In this document: positions 35,308 to 43,733 of the stretch, one piece after another
Position numbering within the stretch: the first letter of the stretch is position 1
How the letters are laid out: every line of letters starts with the position of its first letter
Assembly (NCBI GenBank): GCA_023428135.1
Contig: JAEYZG010000005.1
Location: 62,001-126,000 of the forward strand
Reading direction: 5' to 3'
Length of the DNA stretch: 64,000 nt
Source of the DNA: Bacteroidota bacterium
GTDB lineage: Bacteria > Bacteroidota > Bacteroidia > Cytophagales > Cytophagaceae
Program-made: the position numbers and the translations under genes
The notes under the pieces: generated by a model
What the model saw: only the letters and a program-made list of their open reading frames with translations
Told to the model about the DNA's origin: nothing
Database searches by the model: none

Positions 35308-37848
35308 GTGAAAACCAGCTATTTCTTACTTTTTTTATTCTCTTATATTCAGAGTTTTGCGCAGTTTAACGACTCTTTCTCTGATAATAATTTCAACTCA
35401 TCGCCCAAGTGGACGGGGGATACTGCTTTATTTTTTATAAATGCAAATCTTCAACTTCAAAGTTCCGGCAAACCGCAAAGCGAAGAAATCTACCTATCCA
35501 CAAGAAATATTCTGGCAACAAATGCTGAATGGCTGTTTTGGCTAAAAATGCCGTTTAACCCCAGTAGCAGCAATTATGTAAAGGTTTATTTAACCAGCTC
35601 CTCACCAGACCTGATAAATCCACTATATGGGTACTACCTGAAAATCGGTGGATCAAGCGGAAGTATTGATGCCATTGATTTATACAGACAAGATGGAGCC
35701 ACTTCGGTTAAACTCAGTCCCGGAATTTCAGGAAGAGCTGGTAAAAACAACAATACTTTAAGAATCAAAGTTATAAGAGACTTAAACCATACCTGGAAAG
35801 TTTTTTCTGACACATTAGGTGGATTCGATTTTTTACCTGAACTCTCTTATCAGGATTCGACCTATAAAACCGGAACGTACTTTGGGATAACCTGTATTCA
35901 CAGTTCAACCAGGAATAAAGACTTTTACTTTGATGACTTTTCAATTCAGAGTGCTCCTCTTTCAATAATTGATTTAAAAGTTTCCAACGCCACTAACATT
36001 GTTATTCAATTCAATAAAAAAATTTACAGGGAGATTAAAACTCACAACATAACAATTAACGATTCTTATATCAAGGATTTATCTTTTGTTAACGACTCTG
36101 TTTTGATTCTCACATCTGAAGTCCCATTCAAGAAAGGAAAGAATAAACTTTTTGCGTATGGTATTCAGGATCTTTACCTGAAAGAATCCCTGCAAGAATC
36201 ATTTGAATTTAATTACAGGCCAGCAATAGAGCCAGGATCCGTTTTAATTACGGAAATTTATTCCGACCCTACACCCAGCCATGGTCTTCCGGAAGAAGAA
36301 TATATTGAATTGTACAACACTTCCCAAGATACCATCAACCTTGCCAACTGGCGATTTTCTGATCCTTCTGTTTCAGCAGTATTTCCATCAGTTGAAATAT
36401 TTCCCAAGTCATATCTCATTATCTGTCCTTCGACTTCTATTGCTGAATTTCGACCTTTCGGCAGAGTCGTTGGTATAACGCCATGGCCCTCATTGAATAA
36501 TGCATCCGACTCTCTAATACTTAAAGATCCATCAGGAAGAATTATTCATTCTGTCAACTATTCTTTGGACTGGTTTACCAATAGGTTACATGCTGAAGGA
36601 GGTACAGCTTTAGAAATGATAGATCTTTTAAACCCTTGCGGAGAGAGTGATAATTGGGATGGCTCAGTTTCTTCAATAGGGGGTACTCCTGGTACTGAAA
36701 ACTCCGTAAATTCAATCAAACCGGATGTGCAAAGCCCGAGAATCAAGAATGTACAGTTTCTTGATTCTCTGACTATTTCAATTGCATTAGATGAAAAGCT
36801 TGATACTTCTTATGAAATCAGAGAAGATAATATAACTATATTACCTGAAAGGGAGATAGGAAATGTAACGTATAAAGGGAATAAAAATATTCTGATTTCT
36901 CTTACAAATGCAATAAAGGCCAGTACTCTTTACCAAATATCATTAAGCGGAATAAAAGATTGCAATGGAAACCATATAGAAGAAAATCAAAAGACATTCG
37001 CATTACCTGAAATTCCTAATGAAGGAGATCTTCTGATCAATGAAATCCTTTTTAACCCACATCCCGGAGGAGTTGATTTTGTTGAACTTTATAACAATTC
37101 ACCTCATTTTATTGATCTTAGAAACTGGAGAATATCCAATGCAGAAAATAAGAACGCTATTACTTATCCAATTTCCACAAGCCCACTAATTCTGGAGCCC
37201 GAGCAGTATTTGGTATTGACTTCCGATCCCCAAACATTGATAAATCAATACCCCAATGGAGAATTCAAAAATTTTATAAAAATGAGTTCAATGCCATCTT
37301 TAAATGATGAATCAGGCAATATTAGTTTGTTAAATCCATCGGGTGAGCTTTTTGATAGTTTTAGCTATACAGAAAAAATACATCACAAAATCCTCAAAGA
37401 CCCTGAAGGCATCAGCATCGAAAGAATTTCTTTTACAAATCCGACATCAGATGTTTCCAACTGGCATTCCGCGGCCTCCAAAATAGGTGCAACTCCAGGT
37501 TATGGGAATAGCCAGCATTTCGAATTTGAAACCATCGAAAATTCTTTTTCAGTACAGCCATTGAAGTTTTCTCCTAATGGTGATGGTAAAAATGACTTTG
37601 CTTTATTGACCTACCAACTTGACAATCCAGGTGAAATTGCGACTATCACAGTCTTTGATGGACAAGGAAGAGAGATAAAAAAGATTGCCTCTAACCAACT
37701 TCTTGGAAATGAAGGCTTTTTTCAATGGGATGGTATTGCTGACGATGATCGAAAAGCAGATACTGGAGTTTATTTGATCCTATTTGAAATTTTTCATCTG
37801 GACGGAGAAAAACAAAAGTTTAAGAAGCCGGTTATATTATCATACTGA
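35308..37848 (+). CDS. Secreted lamin-tail-domain protein with C-terminal FlgD/CHU_C-like domain (probable T9SS cargo)
   Basis: 846 residues. GTG start at 35308 followed by a signal peptide (KTSYFLLFLFSYIQSFAQ). Two lamin-tail-like domains are visible: EEEYIELYNTSQDTINLANW (about residues 330-345) and GGVDFVELYNNSPHFIDLRNW (about 590-610), each followed by WR/ISN-type strands and a Pro/Gly-rich end. The last ~90 residues begin PLKFSPNGDGKNDFA and end with DTGVYLILFEI, the pattern of gliding-associated C-terminal or FlgD-like Ig domains that direct T9SS export. It is likely surface-exposed or secreted; lamin-tail domains in bacteria often sit with nucleases, but no nuclease motif is seen. Confidence 0.82.
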   Translation: MKTSYFLLFLFSYIQSFAQFNDSFSDNNFNSSPKWTGDTALFFINANLQLQSSGKPQSEEIYLSTRNILATNAEWLFWLKMPFNPSSSNYVKVYLTSSSPDLINPLYGYYLKIGGSSGSIDAIDLYRQDGATSVKLSPGISGRAGKNNNTLRIKVIRDLNHTWKVFSDTLGGFDFLPELSYQDSTYKTGTYFGITCIHSSTRNKDFYFDDFSIQSAPLSIIDLKVSNATNIVIQFNKKIYREIKTHNITINDSYIKDLSFVNDSVLILTSEVPFKKGKNKLFAYGIQDLYLKESLQESFEFNYRPAIEPGSVLITEIYSDPTPSHGLPEEEYIELYNTSQDTINLANWRFSDPSVSAVFPSVEIFPKSYLIICPSTSIAEFRPFGRVVGITPWPSLNNASDSLILKDPSGRIIHSVNYSLDWFTNRLHAEGGTALEMIDLLNPCGESDNWDGSVSSIGGTPGTENSVNSIKPDVQSPRIKNVQFLDSLTISIALDEKLDTSYEIREDNITILPEREIGNVTYKGNKNILISLTNAIKASTLYQISLSGIKDCNGNHIEENQKTFALPEIPNEGDLLINEILFNPHPGGVDFVELYNNSPHFIDLRNWRISNAENKNAITYPISTSPLILEPEQYLVLTSDPQTLINQYPNGEFKNFIKMSSMPSLNDESGNISLLNPSGELFDSFSYTEKIHHKILKDPEGISIERISFTNPTSDVSNWHSAASKIGATPGYGNSQHFEFETIENSFSVQPLKFSPNGDGKNDFALLTYQLDNPGEIATITVFDGQGREIKKIASNQLLGNEGFFQWDGIADDDRKADTGVYLILFEIFHLDGEKQKFKKPVILSY

Positions 37849-37881
37849 TGTTCAGTATATTAATATTAAATATTGCATTTT

Positions 37882-38043
37882 ATGAAATGCCTGGTAAATG
37901 ACATAATTTCATCCTGCATAGAAAAAAACAAAGAAGTAGATGTAATAGACCGCTACCTTCGCATGAAGCTTCATATAGAAATGGACAGACAGTCAATTAT
38001 TTCACGCATAAAGGCAGTAAAACACAATTACAATTTCCAATAA
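37882..38043 (+). CDS. Candidate small protein of 53 residues
   Basis: ATG at 37882 opens a 53-codon frame ending TAA. The product (MKCLVNDIISSCIEKNKEVD to ...HNYNFQ) looks protein-like: mostly helical, mixed charged and hydrophobic, basic near the end (DRYLRMKLHIEMDRQSIISR). It fills part of an otherwise empty 394-base gap. No recognised family, no clear ribosome site, no membrane segment. A chance ORF cannot be excluded. Confidence 0.4.
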   Translation: MKCLVNDIISSCIEKNKEVDVIDRYLRMKLHIEMDRQSIISRIKAVKHNYNFQ

Positions 38044-38151
38044 TTTCTCTTTAAGGAATAACTTTAAAAAAATAACTATTTTCAACTTGCTGCCCCCAAA
38101 GTTTTAACAATTTATTTATTGGATCTTTCCCAGGGATACCATTTTTTATAC

Positions 38152-38159
38152 TAAATTTG
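38152..38159 (+). promoter_or_regulatory. Probable -7 box upstream of the DksA-like gene
   Basis: TAAATTTG matches TAnnTTTG; it predicts a leader of roughly 80 bases before the ATG at 38243. The -33 box is not exact. Confidence 0.4.
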
Positions 38160-38242
38160 CACCAAAAATCAGGGAATTCCGTTTCTCAAAAAAAGAGGTA
38201 AACTTTTCATCCCGTTTTTTTAATATAAAATAAATCCGCGTT

Positions 38243-38626
38243 ATGGCAGAAGAAAAACTCAGATACTCCGACGAAGAATTAAAGGAGTTTGAGCAGCTTA
38301 TAGCTGACAAACTGGATAGAGCCAGAAAAGAATTAAATTTCATTAAGGAAACTCTGAGCCGAAGAAATGATTCCGGAACTGACAATACAGCAGGTACTTT
38401 AAAACTGCTTGAAGATGGTGCTGATACAGCCGAAAAAGAAAGCTTCACCCAGCTTGCTGCAAGGCAACAAAAATTTATTCAGCAACTTGAAAATGCCATG
38501 GCCAGAATTAAAAACGGAACTTATGGTATTTGTGTAGATTCAGGAAAACTTATTCCCAAAGAACGTCTTCGTGCTGTTCCTCACACACAGCATTCAATAG
38601 AGGCAAAACTTAATAGAAAAGACTAA
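38243..38626 (+). CDS. TraR/DksA-family transcription factor lacking the zinc-finger cysteines
   Basis: 127 residues: an N-terminal coiled coil (about 5-75) with acidic residues near the tip, then the zinc-finger region NGTYGICVDSGKLIPKERLR, followed by AVPHTQHSIEAK. Only one of the four usual Cys remains; the distal Cys pair has become residues of HTQHS. The same loss is known in other Bacteroidetes members. DksA-type proteins enter the RNA polymerase secondary channel. The gene is one base before the scpB start, so they are coupled. Confidence 0.85.
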   Translation: MAEEKLRYSDEELKEFEQLIADKLDRARKELNFIKETLSRRNDSGTDNTAGTLKLLEDGADTAEKESFTQLAARQQKFIQQLENAMARIKNGTYGICVDSGKLIPKERLRAVPHTQHSIEAKLNRKD

Positions 38627-38627
38627 T

Positions 38628-39380
38628 TTGGATTTCCTTCAGCATCATATTGAAAGTTTAATCTTTTGTTCTCCCGATCCCATAAAGCCGGAAGATATAA
38701 GAACCTGTCTTTCTGAAATGTTTGAGGCAGAGGTGCCTATTGAAGATATTCAGGCTTCATTGGAGAAACTCCTTCAAAAGTATGAAGATGATAATTTCCC
38801 ATTTAAAGTTTTTTCTATGGGAGGAGGTTATCAGTTTCTTACAAAACCTGCCTATCAAACCAGTATTAGTATTTTGCTAAAGCAAAAATCTAAAAAAAGA
38901 TTATCTACGTCTGCGCTTGAGACCTGCGCCATTATAGCTTACAAACAACCTATTACCAAACATCAGATTGAGCAGATTAGAGGAGTAAACTGCGACTACG
39001 CTATTCAAAAGCTTCTTGAAAAGGAGCTTGTTGAAATTCAAGGTAAATCTGATGGAGTAGGCAGACCGATTCTCTACGGCACCACTACCAAGTTTATGGA
39101 ATATTTCGGCATCAATAGTCTTAAAGATTTACCAATGCCAAAAGATTTCTCCAAAGATGAAAATGAGATCGGTGACGAAATGGAAAAAGAACATGAAATT
39201 ATTGCTGCTGAGTTAGAAGAAATGGAATTCAATACTCAGGAGAATAATACTAACCCCGAAACTCAAAATCAGGAAAACGACACCAAGGACACTTTCGGAG
39301 ACCTTTCTTCTCAGACCAATTCCCAAACAGAAGAAGATTTTTCCTCAGGAAGTCAAACCTCTGAAGAACCAGAGGAATAG
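38628..39380 (+). CDS. scpB: Segregation and condensation protein B
   Basis: 250 residues. TTG start one base after the upstream stop. The two winged-helix domains are recognisable, including STSALETCAIIAYKQPITKH, QIEQIRGVNCDYAIQKLLE and GRPILYGTT, all typical of ScpB. It partners SMC and ScpA in chromosome condensation; those genes are not in the window. The C-terminal ~60 residues are a Glu/Asn/Gln-rich acidic tail beyond the core. A perfect-arm terminator follows. Confidence 0.9.
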   Translation: MDFLQHHIESLIFCSPDPIKPEDIRTCLSEMFEAEVPIEDIQASLEKLLQKYEDDNFPFKVFSMGGGYQFLTKPAYQTSISILLKQKSKKRLSTSALETCAIIAYKQPITKHQIEQIRGVNCDYAIQKLLEKELVEIQGKSDGVGRPILYGTTTKFMEYFGINSLKDLPMPKDFSKDENEIGDEMEKEHEIIAAELEEMEFNTQENNTNPETQNQENDTKDTFGDLSSQTNSQTEEDFSSGSQTSEEPEE

Positions 39381-39416
39381 ATCCCACTTAAATAAAAAAA
39401 TTATTTATATTAATTT

Positions 39417-39447
39417 AATCAGGAAATCATTTCCTGATTATTTTTTT
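39417..39447 (+). terminator. Terminator after dksA-scpB
   Basis: AATCAGGAAAT / ATTTCCTGATT, 11-bp arms around a single C (real loop larger), then T7. It ends the DksA-scpB unit 30 bases before the pseudouridine synthase ATG. Confidence 0.8.
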
Positions 39448-39476
39448 ATGAACTTTGATAATAACATTAAAGAATT

Positions 39477-41084
39477 ATGAAAAAAGACCAACCTCAGAGG
39501 AAAGGAAGAGGGGCTTCGGACAGAGAGAAGGCTTCTAAATTTTCTTCAAAAAAATCTGCTACCCCAAAGAAAGATGGGGCATCGGGCGAAGCTCGCCCTG
39601 CCAGGAAATCTTCATTTGGAGCTAAGAAAACACCGGCAGGTCGTGTACCAGCAGGAAAACCAAGAAGGAAGTTTGATTCTCAAGGAGATTCAGGAAAGAC
39701 TGAAAGATCCTCCGAATTTAAAAGTAGAAAACCCTCTGATGGAAGAAAGTCAAACTCTTTTTCCGGATCAGGAAGAGGAAGAGATTTTAAAACAGAATCT
39801 CGTGATTCTGAAACCCCCAAAAATAAATTTGTCAGAAAGAAATTTGGGGAGGATCCAAAGTCAAAATCTTCTGATAACACTGGAAGAGAGAGGGATCAAA
39901 AAAGAGGCAGAAAATCAGATTCTACTTTTGATAAAAAAAGATCCTCATTTGACGAAAAACCATTTCGTGGTAAACCGAGAGGCAAAAGTGAAGATACGCG
40001 ACCAGGAAGATCTTTTTCAAAACCTAAACAGGACTGGAAAAAAGAGGCCGGGAATCAGGAAGAAAGACCTTTCAAAAAGACAGGATACAAAAAATCTGAC
40101 GATACAGAATCTAAAAATTCCTTTTCAAGATCAAATCCTGATAAAAGAAAAAGCTTTGGAGATCGTAATGATAAGCCTTTCAAAAAGGCCGGATTTAAAA
40201 ACGCTTCAGATAAACCAACATTCAAAAAGCCATTCTCAAAACCTAAGAATGAAGAATTAGACGGCTTGGATGAATTTAATGATTTCGAAAACCTCTCGGA
40301 AGAAACAAGCTCAAAAAGTACTTTCAAAAAAATTGAAGGAAAGAAATCAGGAGTTAGAAACAAAACCTCTTCTGATGAAATAAGACTAAACAGATATATC
40401 TCTAATGCAGGCGTATGCTCAAGAAGAGAGGCTGATGTGCTTATTTCCGATGGCCTTATCAAAGTCAATGGCAAAATTGTGACTGAGATGGGCTATAAAG
40501 TAAAGAAAGGCGATACGGTAAAGTATGGCAGTAAAATACTTTCCCCAGAAAAGCTTGTATATGTGCTCATCAACAAACCTAAAGATTTTATCACAACCAC
40601 TGATGATGAAAATGAGCGCAAGACTGTGATGGACCTTATAAAAAATGTAGGGCCTGAAAGAATTTATCCTGTGGGAAGACTTGACAGAAACACTACTGGC
40701 TTACTGCTTTTCACTAATGATGGAGAACTTGCAGAAAAATTAATGCATCCATCTAACCGGACAAAAAAATTATATCAGGCTGAGCTAAGCAAACCAATGA
40801 GTCATGAAGATTTTGCAAGGTTAAAGAATGGAATTACACTTGAAGATGGTCCTATTAAACCTGATCAGCTTGAATTTGTAACACCTGATGGCTGGGTAAT
40901 TGGAATACAAGTACACGAAGGCAGAAACAGGCTTGTCAGAAGGATGTTCGAACATTTGGGATATGAAGTAACCCGCCTGGACAGAGTTATGTATGCAGGA
41001 TTAACTAAAAGAGATTTACCGAGAGGTCACTGGAGACATCTGACGGAGAAAGAAATAATAAAATTGAAGCATTTAGGACATTAA
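39477..41084 (+). CDS. RluB-type 23S rRNA pseudouridine synthase with a long basic, disordered N-terminal extension
   Basis: 535 residues. The first ~300 are low-complexity, rich in Lys, Arg, Ser, Gly and Phe (SFGAKK, PFKK, GRGRDFK and similar motifs repeat). The C-terminal ~235 are a normal RsuA/RluB enzyme: S4 domain (RYISNAGVCSRREADVLI) and the catalytic Asp loop YPVGRLDRNTTGLLLFTNDG. It isomerises uridine in rRNA. Length far exceeds a typical 240-300-residue family member; the extension resembles RGG/KR-rich RNA-binding tails. ATG start; the predicted tail begins right at the start. Confidence 0.88.
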   Translation: MKKDQPQRKGRGASDREKASKFSSKKSATPKKDGASGEARPARKSSFGAKKTPAGRVPAGKPRRKFDSQGDSGKTERSSEFKSRKPSDGRKSNSFSGSGRGRDFKTESRDSETPKNKFVRKKFGEDPKSKSSDNTGRERDQKRGRKSDSTFDKKRSSFDEKPFRGKPRGKSEDTRPGRSFSKPKQDWKKEAGNQEERPFKKTGYKKSDDTESKNSFSRSNPDKRKSFGDRNDKPFKKAGFKNASDKPTFKKPFSKPKNEELDGLDEFNDFENLSEETSSKSTFKKIEGKKSGVRNKTSSDEIRLNRYISNAGVCSRREADVLISDGLIKVNGKIVTEMGYKVKKGDTVKYGSKILSPEKLVYVLINKPKDFITTTDDENERKTVMDLIKNVGPERIYPVGRLDRNTTGLLLFTNDGELAEKLMHPSNRTKKLYQAELSKPMSHEDFARLKNGITLEDGPIKPDQLEFVTPDGWVIGIQVHEGRNRLVRRMFEHLGYEVTRLDRVMYAGLTKRDLPRGHWRHLTEKEIIKLKHLGH

Positions 41085-41111
41085 TTAAAAGTTTCTTTCA
41101 TTAAACTCACC

Positions 41112-41146
41112 AAGGCTGCTCTAACAAAGGGTAGCCTTATTTTTTG
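41112..41146 (+). terminator. Terminator after the pseudouridine synthase gene
   Basis: AAGGCT (41112-41117) and AGCCTT (41133-41138) with an intervening loop, followed by a T-run. The next ~260 bases to the tRNA are AT-rich and hold no clear gene. Confidence 0.65.
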
Positions 41147-41410
41147 TCATATAAAACCTGATCTGAATGCTCAAGAATTCAGCAAAAAAATATAAATTAA
41201 TCCCTAATAAGTGCAACCATATTTCTCATTAAATCGATAGTGACTTAATAAACAATCCAAGAGAATTTAAATTATTAAGTGTTTGTAATTTGAATGAATC
41301 TCTTAGTTTGTAAAATTTTAAAATTGAATTTGGCCAGAAAGGAAGTAAGGAAATGAAAGCAGAAAAAATAAAGGTCTCGGAATCCTGTTTTACTATATTC
41401 TTCGTTATAA

Positions 41411-41440
41411 AAATAAAAAGGGGCCCTTTTGAGGCCCCAG
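41411..41440 (-). terminator. Terminator of tRNA-Phe
   Basis: On the minus strand, GGGGCC, an ~8-base loop and GGCCCC followed by T5 come directly after the tRNA 3' end. Confidence 0.75.
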
Positions 41441-41513
41441 TGGGAACGAGTGGAATCGAACCACCGACACAAGGATTTTCAGTCCTTTGCTCTACCAACT
41501 GAGCTACGTTCCC
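41441..41513 (-). tRNA. tRNA-Phe (GAA)
   Basis: Minus-strand 73-nt cloverleaf: acceptor GGGAACG / CGTTCCC with discriminator A, D-arm with GTAGCTCAGTTGGTAGAGC, anticodon stem-loop GGACTGAAAATCC (anticodon GAA, Phe), and T-arm GGTTCGATTCC. The CCA is not encoded. A standard TTTG/TAnnTTTG promoter lies upstream and a hairpin terminator downstream, so it is a single-gene unit. Confidence 0.96.
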
Positions 41514-41525
41514 GATTAAGTGGCG

Positions 41526-41556
41526 CAAAGATATTAGGTTTTGATAACTAAACAAA
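41526..41556 (-). promoter_or_regulatory. Promoter of tRNA-Phe
   Basis: Minus strand: TTTG (41553-41556), 19 bases, TATCTTTG (41526-41533), 12 bases before the mature 5' end. The same -33 box, spacing and -7 box as at tatA. Confidence 0.8.
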
Positions 41557-41590
41557 CAATATTTACATAAATTTTAAAATATTTTCATTT

Positions 41591-42913
41591 ATGGAATTTT
41601 TACCCCAGGTTATTTTCTTGATTCTTCTTTCTGTATCAGGCTTTTTCATTACAAAAAGCATCTTGAGAATAAGAAGAAATATTTTATTGGGTAGAGACAT
41701 CAACCTCTATGACAGACCTTCTGAAAGGCTTAAAATGACGACGCTGGTTGCTTTAGGCCAAAAAAAGATGTTCAAAAGACCTCTTCCTGCCATACTTCAC
41801 CTCTTTGTTTATGTCGGCTTTATAATCATAAACATTGAAGTTCTTGAAATTATTATTGATGGGCTATTTGGAACCCACAGAATATTTGCACCGATTTTCA
41901 AAGGCTTATACCCTTCCATGATAAACATATTCGAATTCCTGGCCATTTCAGTATTAGTCTCCTGTGCTATTTTCTTAGTCAGAAGAAATATCATAAGAGT
42001 GAAAAGATTTGATGGAGAAGAAATGAAGCGTTGGCCCAAGCTTGATGCAAACCTTATTCTTTCCATCGAAATTTTTCTAATGATTTGCTTCCTCAGCATG
42101 AATACCTCTGATGGCATACTACAAACCAGAGGCTCTGAGCACTATATTGCTACAGGTGATTTCTTCTTTACAAGTTTTCTGAAACCATTATTTAATGGTC
42201 TGGAAACTTCTGAATTGATATTTATTGAAAGGTTTGGATGGTGGGCACACATCATAGGAATACTAGCTTTTGCCATGTATGTATTTACAGATTCAAAACA
42301 TCTGCATATCTTTATTTCTTTCCCCAATACTTATTTCAGTAAACTGGATCCTGCAGGTAAATTATCAAATATGCCTGAAGTAACTAAAGAAGTTAAATTA
42401 ATGCTTAATCTTCCTGTTGATGCAGGGAATGATAATACAGCACCAGGAAGATTTGGAGCAAAAGATGTTCAGGATCTGACTTGGAAAAATTTAATGGAGG
42501 CATATAGCTGCACAGAATGTGGCAGATGCACATCTCAATGCCCGGCTAACCTGACAGGTAAAAAATTGAGTCCAAGGAAAATTATGATGGACACAAGAGA
42601 CAGACTTGAAGAAGTGGGAAGAAATATTAAAGCAAATGGTAAAGACCATCAGGACGGTAAATCTTTACTTGGAGATTATATTACAGTTGAAGAAATAATG
42701 GCTTGTACTACCTGCAATGCCTGTGTTGAAGCTTGTCCTGTAAATATCGATCCGGTTAGCATAATTCTTCAGCTCAGAAGATTCAAAATTATGGAGGAAT
42801 CTCAGGCTCCGGCTTCATGGAACGGCATGTTTTCCAATATTGAGAACAACTTTGCTCCATGGAAATTTTCCCCTTCTGACAGGTTAAACTGGGTTCAAAA
42901 ATTAAATCAGTAA
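41591..42913 (+). CDS. Membrane iron-sulfur oxidoreductase (HdrC/GlpC-like, two 4Fe-4S clusters)
   Basis: 440 residues. Five or so transmembrane segments occupy residues ~1-260 (NarI/HdrE-like), then a soluble domain with two 4Fe-4S motifs: CTECGRCTSQCPA and CTTCNACVEACPVNID. Similar proteins pass electrons between the quinone pool or a soluble donor and an HdrB-like subunit. The next gene encodes such a CCG-domain subunit, so they very likely form one complex. The physiological donor and acceptor are not clear. Confidence 0.83.
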   Translation: MEFLPQVIFLILLSVSGFFITKSILRIRRNILLGRDINLYDRPSERLKMTTLVALGQKKMFKRPLPAILHLFVYVGFIIINIEVLEIIIDGLFGTHRIFAPIFKGLYPSMINIFEFLAISVLVSCAIFLVRRNIIRVKRFDGEEMKRWPKLDANLILSIEIFLMICFLSMNTSDGILQTRGSEHYIATGDFFFTSFLKPLFNGLETSELIFIERFGWWAHIIGILAFAMYVFTDSKHLHIFISFPNTYFSKLDPAGKLSNMPEVTKEVKLMLNLPVDAGNDNTAPGRFGAKDVQDLTWKNLMEAYSCTECGRCTSQCPANLTGKKLSPRKIMMDTRDRLEEVGRNIKANGKDHQDGKSLLGDYITVEEIMACTTCNACVEACPVNIDPVSIILQLRRFKIMEESQAPASWNGMFSNIENNFAPWKFSPSDRLNWVQKLNQ

Positions 42914-42934
42914 ATAATTGAAGTTGATAAAGAT

Positions 42935-43732
42935 ATGAGTGAAAATATGATAAATGTTCCAACCATGGCCGAGCTGGCAGCAAAAGGTGTAACTCCGGAA
43001 ATTTTATTCTGGGTAGGTTGCGCAGGCTCTTTTGATGAACGTGCAAAATCAATTACTGCAGCATTTGTTAAAATTTTAAATAAACTATCTGTTAACTTTG
43101 CAGTTTTAGGGACGGAAGAATCGTGTACTGGCGAACCTGCGAAAAGAGCAGGAAATGAATTTCTTTTTCAGGTTCAGGCAGTGAGCAATATTGAAGTAAT
43201 GAATGCATATGGCATAAAAAAAATAGTAACAGCATGTCCTCATTGCTTTAATACAATAAAAAACGAATATCCGGAACTTGGTGGAAACTATGAGGTACTT
43301 CACCATTCTGAGTTCCTGCAACAACTTATTAATGAAGGAAAAATAAAATTGCAGGGAGGTGGCGAATTTAAAGGTAAAAAGATAACTTACCATGACTCTT
43401 GTTACCTTGGACGCTCAAACAATATATATGAAGCACCCAGAAAAGTTCTGGAAATACTGGATGCTGAATTAGTTGAAATGAAAAGATCCAGAACTAAGGG
43501 TTTGTGCTGTGGAGCTGGTGGAGCACAGATGTTTAAAGAACCTGAACCTGGTTTCAAAGATATAAATATTGAAAGAACTGAAGAGGCGATTGGAACAGGA
43601 GCAAAAGTTATAGCAGCAGCTTGTCCGTTTTGTATGACTATGTTATCTGACGGAATAAAAAACAAAGAAAAAGAATCTGAAATAAAAGTTTACGATATTG
43701 CAGAATTAATTGCCAAGTACGAAGGATTATAA
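42935..43732 (+). CDS. CCG-domain (HdrB/LutA-like) iron-sulfur protein
   Basis: 265 residues with two cysteine-rich CCG domains: VGCAGSFDERAK and CPHCFNT in the first, HDSCYLGR, KGLCCGAGGAQMF and CPFCMTML in the second. This is the motif of HdrB and of lactate/glycolate oxidase FeS subunits, which bind non-cubane clusters. It lies 21 bases after the membrane FeS gene; together they resemble a two-subunit heterodisulfide-reductase-like electron carrier. ATG at 42935; the ATG four codons later is a possible alternative. Confidence 0.84.
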   Translation: MSENMINVPTMAELAAKGVTPEILFWVGCAGSFDERAKSITAAFVKILNKLSVNFAVLGTEESCTGEPAKRAGNEFLFQVQAVSNIEVMNAYGIKKIVTACPHCFNTIKNEYPELGGNYEVLHHSEFLQQLINEGKIKLQGGGEFKGKKITYHDSCYLGRSNNIYEAPRKVLEILDAELVEMKRSRTKGLCCGAGGAQMFKEPEPGFKDINIERTEEAIGTGAKVIAAACPFCMTMLSDGIKNKEKESEIKVYDIAELIAKYEGL

Positions 43733-43733
43733 A

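Noticed and set aside
39574..40260. 228-codon ORF in another frame inside the pseudouridine synthase gene
   Set aside because: It reads the repetitive basic extension in a shifted frame; composition (Leu/Lys/Asn runs) is a by-product of the low-complexity repeat, and the main frame continues into a real catalytic domain.
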